Positions 50,853 to 60,600 of a stretch of 64,000 nucleotides of DNA are shown here, piece by piece. The DNA is from Megalopta genalis (Eukaryota > Arthropoda > Insecta > Hymenoptera > Halictidae): positions 3,038,501 to 3,102,500 of the forward strand of contig NW_027476093.1 in assembly GCF_051020955.1 (NCBI RefSeq), given 5' to 3'. Position numbers and translations under genes: made by a program. Positions within the stretch are counted from its first letter, which is position 1. Every line of letters begins with the position of its first letter. The notes beneath the pieces were generated by a model. The model saw only the letters and a list, made by a program, of their open reading frames with translations. It was not told the DNA's origin and did not search any database.

Positions 50853-51483
50853 CTCATTGTTATTCGTTGTTGTATTTATATTATTTAATTAACCGATAGG
50901 AACGTCGCGTTAAATATCGTTCGTAAGCGTAACAGGAGTCTTGGCGCAACGGTTGTATCGTAGATAACGTTAAGATACGCGTGTATATATATATGTGTAT
51001 ATACATATACGAAGATAAATTTAGTATTTAGGATACCGTTTTTGTAATGTACGAACTATTTGATTTAAAAACTGTCCTCGGTAACGTATTTTTAAACCGT
51101 GTTTGTAGAGTATCCGAAATCTCGTCTCACCGTACGAGTCGATCCAGCATTCGATCTTGCAGCGTCGAGCGTAACATCGAGATTGCCGATGAACCGTTTA
51201 ATCTCGACTGTATCTCGTAGAAATCGGTTCGAACCGCAACCTCCTGGTGAATATACTTTCAATTTCCCGGCGAAACCCGTCTCTACGACTTCTTCTTCCT
51301 TGATCCGGTTTCCAGAAAAATTGACCAAACGATCGAATATAGGCGAACAACTCCAGCCAAACCTAAATTTCTCCAGAAAACGAGGTCGCTCGTACAGATA
51401 TGTACGATCCGTTAACCGGTCAGTCGAGTCTCGATCGTTCATCGAAGATGTCCTCTCGCAGCGACTAACTTCCCAATCGGACA
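50853..51483. other. Spacer between cluster genes C and D
   Basis: 3' UTR of member C with a TATA/CATA-rich tract near 50985-51010, then the promoter region of member D. Open frames here overlap the start of member D in the wrong frame and are not supported. Confidence 0.5.
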
Positions 51484-52680
51484 ATGAGAATTTATCGTTT
51501 GCTCTTTCTCGTCCTTTTCATTGTCCGAAGCTCTACCGAAAGTGTTGGCAAGAGGACCGTCGAACGAGAAGAGGGGTCAGCGAATTCTGTGAAAAATGTA
51601 TCTTCGAGGAAGTACTCGAAGAACGTAACGGAATTAACATGGTCGCTGAAACAAGCCGACAATGCTACGACGACGAACCAGAGTAGCCAGGTCACCGCGA
51701 CCAGGCAAGGTCCTTGTCAATGCGGCGGTGGTCTCTGCGGATGCTGCTCCAAGATTTTATACAACACCTGGAAGCAAAAGGCTTGCGTGAACGTGTCTTA
51801 CGATGCCGACGAGTTCAGCTTCACCGCAAAAGTTTCGATGAACGACAGAGTTCTGTACACGAGAACGGTTTCCGGTATGTTTTGACAAACTTTGAGCGAA
51901 TGTTCCCGATAGTTTCTCGACGACGTATAAATCTGATAGGAAACTTTTTACGCGTAATTTTCAAGAAAATCAATCTCGAAGAAGAACTTGAAACATCAAC
52001 CCTAAAGACATTTTGTGTTTAACGTTTACGCAGTTCTAACTTACATGGTACGGTTGTATTCCGTGCAAACTTTGCTATACAAGGTAATATGCTTTAATAT
52101 CGTATTATCGGTGCTGAAACATCGTTGAACAATGTTCTTTTAAAGTTAAAAAGGCGTATAAGATCGTACAAATATTTTACAATTTATGTAAAAAACTAAA
52201 CATGTGGCAGAACATTTAATTACTCTACACGACGGAGCGTTTCTTTTGGTCTACGAACGACGTCGGAACAAGTTAGAAGTCGCGTCGAAGCGCAACAGTA
52301 ACGTAAAGACAATTTTTAGGCAAAAATCCTCGCCCGATATGCGTACCGGTGCCACGACTGCCGATCGTGAAGGCTTGCATCAGGTTCTACAACATTTATT
52401 TCCAAGGAAGGAACGTTCACATGTGCGTAAACATGGAGGGAAAATTCAGAGAAACCACGTTATTCAAAGTAAGTTGTTTGAGTCTAATTTCTTCGAACTA
52501 TAGGAAGATACGTATCCCGTTACTCGGTTCATTGTGGACGTGTTCGTTTCCAGGTTGGATTGGATTGCCTCAGATTCGGTTCCAACGGTTTAGCTCTGGT
52601 GAAGCCAGAGGATGGAGGAGGAATAGGTCAAGTAGAATTTTTACCAGACGACGACGGAGCGGAAGAGGACGATTACGATT

Positions 52681-52714
<34 letters not shown>

Positions 52715-52730
52715 TATACTCGATTTGTGA
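51484..52730 (+). CDS. Secreted DUF4773-like protein with a short poly-Asp tail, cluster member D
   Basis: Exons 51484-51874, 52320-52468 and 52554-52730 give 238 aa. A signal peptide (MRIYRLLFLVLFIVRSS) is followed by a Ser/Thr/Asn-rich segment with several N-x-S/T sequons. C-x-C-x4-C-x-C-C lies at residues 78-88, followed by ACVNVSYDADEF and NDRVLYTRTVSG. The phase-1 intron falls just before KNPRPICVPVPRLP, the same place as in member C. Exon 3 carries VGLDCLRFGSNG and ends in a run of about 14 Asp/Tyr residues encoded by GAC/GAT repeats, closing DILDL. The Asp run is a trinucleotide repeat, so its length may vary between individuals. Intron 51875-52319 holds nothing else. Confidence 0.86.
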
Positions 52731-53305
52731 GAAAACGCAAGTGTTCTGTTTATAACCTGGGTGAACAACCTAATTGCTCAAATTATGCGCAACCGGTGCC
52801 ATTCTCAGCATGACAATGTTTTTTTATTATATTCTTTTTGTATGGAAAGAATAATGCGATAATTATATTATTTATCGTTTGTTATAACTAGATCGTACTT
52901 GCACAGGTCTTTGTCGATCGATTTAGGAATGCTGCACTATAAAAACGAAATTTTTTTTTTGATATTCATTATATTCTTTATCAAGAAATGTAGTTTAGAC
53001 GTAGATAATGTAATTAATGCGTTTCAGATAAAACAATCATTATAAATAATTATTACATATAAGAGAGAAAGCGTATAAAACGAATAAACGGATGCGGTAA
53101 AAAGTTTGTATGTTCTACCTCGACCAGCATCCTGCACATTCTATAGGGAAATCACCGACCCGAGGCCAAATCTGACAATATTGTTACTGGAACAATATGT
53201 GGTGCTCGCTGAAATTAGGAGATATGTAACCTGTACCGGTAATCGAGTAGCGAGTGCACCATAATAAAACGTGCATTGGAATACGCTCGGCATGAATTCT
53301 CGAAT
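52731..53305. other. Spacer between cluster genes D and E
   Basis: AT-rich 3' UTR of member D with a poly(A) signal at 53093, and the short promoter region of member E. No gene is seen; an antisense frame over 53141-53434 has no support. Confidence 0.5.
53093..53098 (+). promoter_or_regulatory. Possible poly(A) signal of member D
   Basis: AATAAA about 360 bp after the member D stop codon in AT-rich sequence. Confidence 0.4.
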
Positions 53306-54442
53306 ATGCAGCGCCCTAATTTCGTTTTGGTTGCACTTCTCCTTTCGCTGGCCCGGTGCTATCGTAGAAGAAAGTTGGTGTTTACTTGTGTACATTTTTG
53401 TTTCGTGATCGATTCCATAATTTTTTGAAATCAAAAATAGGGTTTACATATCCGTTGATTGTGCGGCAGGGTTTCCAATTCCGAAAGGATTCTTGGCTTA
53501 CAAAACGGTGACGAATATTCGGCCATCTTGTACCTCTTCGGTGCCTTATGCGTATTCTTGTTGCCAGATTGTTACAATTTTATTCGTTAAGGCTGAGAAA
53601 AATCGTAAGTTCATAGATATTTGATTTAGTAACGTTTATTCTTCCCGATATGGTGGTAATTATTTTAATCGTTCGCGTCGAACGAGTACATTAGTGAAAT
53701 TTTTTATCATTTTGTACAGTGTGCGTCAACTTTATCTACCAGGGAAACGGAGTAAAAATTGACGTGACGTTGAATTCGGATGTAATCAAATCTAGAAAAG
53801 TTACAGGTGACACGGTGGTATCGTTATGTTTTTTAAAATACAATTTTTCTGGTCTTAATGTCATCGTTTTACAGATTACAGGCCATTGAAGTTTTGCATC
53901 GATGTACCCGGCTGTCTCTTCTCGACCGCCTGTATAAATGTTTTGGAACTGAATCAATTCTCTAGGTAAGCTTTCGATATTTGGATAATATCGAGCGCAC
54001 GGTCGTTAAACGTTCTTCTTTAAGATCGATCACGGTTTGCCTTCGACTGGATATCTACGCGAAGAAACGAATATGGCAACTAAACTACGATTGCGTTAGC
54101 ATATCAACGGTTCCTGTAACGACGAGCACTGCCACTACGAAAACGATGGCCAATGCTACTACAAAAACGACGAGCAATGTTACGACCGTAACGACGGGCA
54201 ATACCACTGCTACTAAAGCGACGGCTGCAACAACCTCCACGATGAAACCTGGAATGCCAGCAATGCCCAGCAGTCGGACGACGACAACGACGACAACGAC
54301 GAGCACGACGACCACCGCTATGAAACCGTCAACGATGATTACGACGATGCCACCCAAAGTAGAAACCGAAGAAACGACATCGGATGTGGAAATAATAACG
54401 ATACCGGGAACTGTATCGACGTCAATTATAGACATCGATTAA
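53306..54442 (+). CDS. Divergent secreted DUF4773-like protein with a Thr-rich mucin-like tail, member E
   Basis: Exons 53306-53363, 53470-53604, 53720-53806, 53875-53965 and 54025-54442 give 262 aa; the phases fit (1, 1, 1, 2). A signal peptide (MQRPNFVLVALLLSLARC) starts it. The first Cys block is degenerate (SCTSSVPYAYSCC), lacking the second and third Cys of the C-x-C-x4-C-x-C-C motif. Later blocks are recognisable: CVNFIYQGNGVKIDVTL, RPLKFCIDVPGC, ACINV, VCLRLDIYAKK and LNYDCVSIS. The last ~115 residues are Thr-dominated with Ala, Met and Pro, a likely O-glycosylation domain, ending acidic. Introns divide the core more finely than in C and D. The first donor (C|GTAGAA) is weak, so exon 1-2 joining is less certain than the rest. 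It is convergent with UTP11, 292 bp apart. Confidence 0.72.
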
Positions 54443-54538
54443 TTAATCATTAATTATTATATATAATTTATTAAGCAATCGCAATCTCAAAAGAAAATAT
54501 TAGATTTTATCGCAGAAACCGAGTCGAGTTTATTCGCG

Positions 54539-54544
54539 AATAAA
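54539..54544 (+). promoter_or_regulatory. Poly(A) signal of member E
   Basis: AATAAA 97 bp after the member E stop codon. Confidence 0.5.
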
Positions 54545-54734
54545 AATCTATTAGAAAATCTGTAGCTGCGAGTATATATATATATATATAAGAAATTCTT
54601 GACAATTGCGAAACAACTGCCAGGAGACAATGCGTTAATCGATTAGAAATAGTTGTATAATATGAAAAAGATTGATCGAGATAAAAAGAAAAGTAATTTG
54701 AAAAAGATTCATTAAAAAAGAGACCGAATACGAG

Positions 54735-55496
54735 CTATCGTTTTCTTTCGAATTTCCATTTGTATATCGGAGCAGAATCCTTAGTGCCTTTGGATATTAG
54801 TTTAGGTTTAGTAATCTTCTTATCTTTCAATGCTCTTTGCATTTCTAACTTCTGCTGGACGATAGTCAACTCGCGTTCTCTGTCGATCCTTTTTTCCAAC
54901 TCTTTGTAAGACATATGTTTTTGCTGTTCAATTTTATTCAATGTTTTTACATCTATTTCCGGCATCTTCATGCCCTTTAATCTGCTCAACTTGGGCCTAT
55001 TCGTACGTCTATTTATTAGCGCCGGATGCGTGTCCAGCCTTTTTGCTAAATCAAAGTTTTTCATTTCTTCCGAATCGTCCAGAAAGAATATGTGCTTGTT
55101 TGGAATCTCGTTCGCAGCATCGATCATATGTAACCGACTTTGTAGCTTGTCTATCTTCTTAGCTTCTATGGTTCTCTTATGAGAAACGTAGCGAATATCT
55201 TGAGTCTCCATCAACTTTATTTGGTCCGGAGTCGAAGAATCGTCTTTGCTTTTTTCTCTATGCACTCCGTTTTCGATCTTAGAGTTGATCATGTGACAGT
55301 AAAACTCGTCTGGATTTTTATTCAGGGCACGTTTACGTAGAAGCTTCAATGTTTTTTGTTTCTCTTGGTAATCTTTGGCCCTGGCAACGTAATCTCTTTT
55401 CTTCTCCAGAATACCTAAATGATTACGAGACTCGGGTTGATGTCTCTCTCTATGAGATTTTTGCGTTGATTTCGCTGCTTTCTTCCACGAAGACAT
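54735..55496 (-). CDS. Utp11: UTP11, U3 snoRNA-associated SSU processome protein
   Basis: Single uninterrupted minus-strand frame of 253 aa, the same length as I recall for the human protein. The start is diagnostic: W-K-K-A-A-K-S near the N terminus, then HRERHQPESRNHLGILEKKR and KNPDEFYCHMINSKIENGVH, a set of blocks conserved from yeast to human. The middle has DIRYVSHKRTIEAKKIDKL and NKHIFFLDD; the end is basic (YKWKFERKR). UTP11 acts in the nucleolus in the U3-containing small-subunit processome, needed for 18S rRNA maturation. The protein is Lys/Arg-rich and predicted helical throughout, with no catalytic site. It has no functional link to the flanking secreted cluster. Base composition is less CpG-rich than in the left half of the window. 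Confidence 0.96.
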   Translation of the reverse strand: MSSWKKAAKSTQKSHRERHQPESRNHLGILEKKRDYVARAKDYQEKQKTLKLLRKRALNKNPDEFYCHMINSKIENGVHREKSKDDSSTPDQIKLMETQDIRYVSHKRTIEAKKIDKLQSRLHMIDAANEIPNKHIFFLDDSEEMKNFDLAKRLDTHPALINRRTNRPKLSRLKGMKMPEIDVKTLNKIEQQKHMSYKELEKRIDRERELTIVQQKLEMQRALKDKKITKPKLISKGTKDSAPIYKWKFERKR

Positions 55497-55873
55497 GATT
55501 CTTACTTCTAAAAGTGGTTATATTATAAGATCAATACGAAAATATATATATATATAATTGCGATAACGTGGGATAAATTCTCTTACCGGAATTTTAGGAA
55601 ATGCCTAAACAATCTACCCAAACACTTTTTCTAAAAGGAATAATTGTATCGGTTTATCATTAATACTGCGACAACACCGAAGAACATAACCGTAATGATT
55701 ACAAATTAAAATTCCTTGGGAGTTGACACCAGGCGACAATATGTAGTACTATACCACCGAAGGGCTTTCGTGAATAGAGCCATCTAGAGTTTGACTACAG
55801 AAATCGGTTCTACTCCTGCTTGATCCGTAGCGTGGGACGATATACATATATATCATATCATATCAAATCCATC
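55497..55873. other. Upstream flank of UTP11
   Basis: AT-rich 5' flank of the minus-strand UTP11 gene, including a TA run near 55540 and CATAT units near 55845. No gene is seen. Confidence 0.5.
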
Positions 55874-56006
55874 CATCAATTATATCCCCTTACAATTTGT
55901 CCAAACAAATCTATAATGAGAGATGTAATAAAACTATGAATTTAAAGTAAGCCATTATAACGTAGCAATAGAAATTTATTAAGTAAACCGAAAAGTAATG
56001 AAAAAT
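55874..56006. repeat. Copy 1 of a ~140 bp direct duplication
   Basis: Contains CCTTACAATTTGTCCAAACA, GATGTAATAAAACTATGAAT and AAACCGAAAAGTAATGAAAA. It matches 56757-56906 in the same orientation with scattered substitutions and one insertion in the second copy. Its right end looks like a mariner terminal repeat. Confidence 0.8.
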
Positions 56007-56235
56007 GTTTCGTTGTCTTTATTGGAGAAAAACATTTATTTATTAAACAAATCCTAGATTTTAATAAAGCTAATAATTTGCAGCATATTTCAAACAACTT
56101 TTACCAGCGTATAAGCAGTTGTTGGATTCCTTTTTTCAAAAAAGTCCTTTGATTTTGGATTGAAAAACTATTCCAAATACACGTTTTCGCTGGTTCAACG
56201 TTCTTCAAGTTTTTACTTTTTAATTAATTCCTCTA
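55978..56235 (-). mobile_element. Decayed mariner-like remnant (3' end)
   Basis: The left edge carries TAAGTAAACCGAAAAGTAATG, similar in form to mariner terminal repeats. On the minus strand, 56160-56090 reads KDFFEK in one frame and KKGIQQLLIRW in the next, followed by a stop and KLFEICCKL. This fits the conserved mariner transposase C terminus (F-x-x-x-G-I-x-x-L-x-x-R-W-x-K) broken by a frameshift and a stop. No intact transposase is present. Further right, to about 56560, weak transposase-like text appears on the plus strand (MFSSDSTFRIYG), but it is too decayed to assign. Confidence 0.5.
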
Positions 56236-56756
56236 ACGATCTGAAAACGTGGTAATCAGATGGCCATTAATGTTTTCAAGTGACTCTACATTCCGCATAT
56301 ATGGCGCCACTGTTGGAAAAACAATGAAGCTCCATTCCTCTATCGGTACAACGCCACTTGATGTAGCGGCAAAATGTTGAAACTGTTGGCTAAAACCGAC
56401 CGAGGACCAAGGCATATGCAGATTGCAGAGTCGCATAAGAACATTGAATTTGTCAAAACTTGGACACCAAAATCTAAATCAACTGTATGGGGGAATCTAC
56501 CGAATCATAATCACGTTAAGAAACAACACAACGACGCAAATTATAATTTGAATTTATAACGTTAAATTTGACGTTATAATTTTGAAATTTAACTAACGTT
56601 TTGAATCGATCAATACAAGTTTCTAGCTTTATTATTATTATTTACCGATTCGAGCTAGGTAAATTATTTGATTGATAATTTATATGGCTGATTTAAAACT
56701 GACGGTAATACTAATTAAGTATTAAAATGTATACTAGTAAAATATGTTCTTATATC
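56236..56756. other. Region between the two duplicated segments
   Basis: A short open frame at 56374-56559 and its opposite-strand counterpart have no recognised family. The rest is AT-rich. It may be remains of transposon interior, with only weak support. Confidence 0.35.
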
Positions 56757-56906
56757 AATTATAATCCCCTTAAAATTTGTTCAAACAAATCTATGATGAC
56801 AGATATAATATTGAGATGTAATAAAACTATGAATTTAAAGTAAACCATTATGATATAACAATAGAAATTTATTAGGTAAACCGAGAAGTAATGAAAACGT
56901 TTCATT
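56757..56906. repeat. Copy 2 of the ~140 bp direct duplication
   Basis: Direct copy of 55874-56006, about 880 bp downstream, again ending in TTAGGTAAACCGAGAAGTAATG. Beyond this point the two copies diverge. Confidence 0.8.
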
Positions 56907-57190
56907 TTCATTTCACTTTATTTCATTCGAACAAATAGAATAAAAAAAACACAAGTGCTGCTCATCAATCGCATGCAAATATACAATTCATTTCTTCAAG
57001 TAATGTTAAGTTAATTTATGCGAACCCTAGCGAAACGATTCAAGATACTGCTTATATTTTTTGAAGCCGGCCGTTGGATGAACGGCGATGGATGTGTAGC
57101 GTTAATGTTACAATATTAGAAGGTTACATATTCTGTGAATAAATGTGCGTCGTAATTTTCCGAACGATGATTGTACGAATGCCAGGAGAG
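56907..57190. other. AT-rich spacer before the repeats
   Basis: No coding or RNA feature is recognised. Confidence 0.5.
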
Positions 57191-57204
57191 TGTAATGCGA
57201 TACG

Positions 57205-57217
57205 GGGGGGGGGGGGG
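57205..57217. repeat. Poly-G tract
   Basis: About 13 consecutive G. It marks the left border of the repeat-dominated end of the window. Confidence 0.85.
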
Positions 57218-57349
57218 CAGTGTTTTGATTAGGTTTCGCAGAATTCATCGAGTCGCTTGGCCTTGGCTAAAATTAAGATCGGGAGGGAGTGAGACAGCGA
57301 ATGAGAGAGAGAGAGAAAGAGGGAGAAACGGGAGGCATTTGTTACAGGA

Positions 57350-57655
57350 AGGCGAGCCAAGGCAAGGGGCAAGGCAGGAGGCAAGCCAAGGGGCAAGGCA
57401 CGTGGCAAGGCAAGGGGCAAGGCAAGGGACAAGATAAGGGACAAGACAAGGGGCAAGGCAAGGGGCAAGGTAAGGGGAAATGCAAGGATAGGCAAGGGGA
57501 AGGCAAGGCAAGGCAAGGGGCAAGGGGATGGGCAAGGCATGGCAAGAGGCAAGGGGCAAGGTGAAAGGTGCAAGGTGCAAGGTGCAAGGGGCATGGGCAC
57601 AGGCAAGGGGCATGGGGCAAGGGGTAAGGGGCAAGGGGCAATGCAAGGCAACAAC
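57350..57655. repeat. GGCAAGG minisatellite
   Basis: Irregular tandem array of GGCAAGG / GGGCAAGGCA units, followed by GGTGCAAGGTGCAAGG variants. It is G/A-rich on the plus strand and switches abruptly at about 57650 into A/C-only sequence. All six frames give low-complexity open frames that are not genes. Confidence 0.92.
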
Positions 57656-60600
57656 CAAACAAATTAACATACGAACAAATCAAACAACCAAACAAACAAA
57701 CATACAAACCAAACAACAAAACAAACAAACATACAAACCAATCAAACAACAAAACAAACAAACATACAATCCAACCAAACAACCAAACAAACAAACATAC
57801 AAACCAATAAAACAACAAAACAAACAAACATACAAACCAAACAAACAACCAAACAAACAAACCAATCAAACAAACAAACAAACAAATTAACTAACTAACT
57901 AACAAACTAACAAACAAACTAAGAAAGAAACAAATGAAACAAACAAACTAACTAACTAACAAACAAATAAACCAATGAAACAAACAAACAAACATACAAT
58001 CCAACCAAACAACCAAACAAACATACAAACCAATAAAACAACAAAACAAACAAACATACAAACCAAACAAACAACCAAACAAACAAACCAATCAAACAAA
58101 CAAACAAACAAATTAACTAACTAACTAACAAACTAACAAACAAACTAAGAAAGAAACAAATGAAACAAACAAACTAACTAACTAACAAACAAATAAACCA
58201 ATGAAACAAACAAACAAACAAACAAAGAAACCAATGAAACAAACAAACAAAATAACTAACTAACAAACAAACAAACAACCAACAAACAAGCAAACAAACA
58301 AACAAACGAACAAACGAACAAACGAACAAACAAACCAATCAAACAAACAAACTAACAAACCAAAGAAACAAACAAACTAACTAACAAACAAACAAACAAA
58401 CTAACTAACAAACTAAGAAACAAACCAATCAAACAACCAACGAAACATACAGACAATCAAACAAACAAACAAACAAACCAATCAAACAAACAAATTAACT
58501 AACAAACTTACAAACAAACAAACAATCAAGCAAACAAACAATCAAACAAACGAACAAACAATCCAATCTAACAAACAAACTAACTAACAAATTAATAAAC
58601 AAACCAATAAAACTACCAACGAAACATAAAGACAAACAAACAAACAAACGAATAAATCAAACAAACAAACGAACAAACGAACAAACGAACAAACGAACAA
58701 ACGAACAAACGAAAAAACGAACAAACGAACAAACGAACAAACGAACAAACGAACAAACGAACAAACGAACAAACGAACAAACGAACAAACGAACAAACGA
58801 ACAAACGAACAAACGAACAAACGAACAAACGAACAAACGAACAAACGAACAAACGAACAAACGAACAAACGAACAAACGAACAAACGAACAAACGAACAA
58901 ACGAACAAACGAACAAACGAACAAACGAACAAACGAACAAACGAACAAACGAACAAACGAACAAACGAACAAACGAACAAACGAACAAACGAACAAACGA
59001 ACAAACGAACAAACGAACAAACGAACAAACGAACAAACGAACAAACGAACAAACAAACAAACGAACGAACAAACAAACAAACAAACAACCAACGAAACAT
59101 AAAGACAAACAAACAAACAAACGAATAAATCAAACAAACAAACAAACAAATCAAACAAACAAACAAGCTAACAAGCAAACAAACGAACAAACAAACTAAC
59201 AAACCAAACAAACAAACAAACTAACTAACAAACTAACAAACAAACCAATCAAATAACCAACGAAACATACAGACAAACAAACAAACAAACGAACGAATAA
59301 ACAAACAAACAAACAAGCTAGCAAACTAACAAACAAACAAACTAACAAATTAACTAACAAACTAACAAATTAACTAACAAACTAACAAACAAACAAGCAA
59401 ACAAACAAACAAACCAACAAACGTACAAACGAACAAACAAACCAATCAAACAATCAAACAAACCAATCAAACAAACAAACAAACAAACCAATCAAACAAA
59501 CAAACAAACAAACCATTCAAACAAACAAACAAACAATCAAACCAATCAAACAAACAAATTAACTAACAAACTAACAAACAAACAAACAAACAAACAAACG
59601 AACAAATAAACAAACAAACGAACAAACGAACAAACGAATAAACGTACAAACGAACAAACGAACAAACGAGCAAATGAACAAACAAACAAACAATCCAATC
59701 AAACAAACAAACTAAAAAACAAACAAACAAGCAAACAAACCAATCAAACAAACAAATTAACTTGGAAAGTAACAAACAAACAAACAAACAAACAATCCAA
59801 ACTAACAAACTAACTAACAAACTAACAAACAAACCAATCAAACAAACCAACGAAACATACAGACAAACAAACAAACGAACAAACAAACACACAAACAAAC
59901 AAACAAGAGAACAAACGAACAAACGAACAAACGAACAAACGAACAAACCAACAAACGAACAAACGTAGAAACGAACAAACGAACAAACGACCAAACGACC
60001 AAACGAACAAACGAACAAACGAGCAAACGAACAAACGAATAAACGAACAAACGAACAAACGAACCAACGAACAAACGAACAAACAACCAAACGAACATAC
60101 AAACCAACAAACGAACAAACGAACAAACAAACCAATCAAACAATCAAACAAACCAATCAAACAAACAAACAAACAAACCAATCAAACAAACAAACAAACA
60201 AACCATTCAAACAAACAAACAAACAATCAAACCAATCAAACAAACAAATTAACTAACAAACTAACAAACAAACAAGCAAACAAACAAACGAACAAATAAA
60301 CAAACAAACGAACAAACGAACAAACGAATAAACGTACAAACGAACAAACGAACAAACGAGCAAATGAACAAACAAACAAACAATCCAATCAAACAAACAA
60401 ACTAAAAAACAAACAAACAAGCAAACAAACCAATCAAACAAACAAATTAACTTAGAAAGTAACAAACAAACAATCCAAACTAACAAACTAACTAACAAAC
60501 TAACAAACAAACAAACAAACCAATCAAACAACCAACGAAACATACAGACAAACAAACAAACGAACAAACAAACACACAAACAAACAAACAAGAGAACAAA

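Noticed and set aside
51099..51686. 195-codon frame before and over member D
   Set aside because: Wrong frame relative to the member D signal peptide and Cys core.
1..57000. tRNA or rRNA genes
   Set aside because: GGTTCGAATC-like B-box words (for example near 9983) lack an A box and a cloverleaf; no rRNA sequence was recognised.
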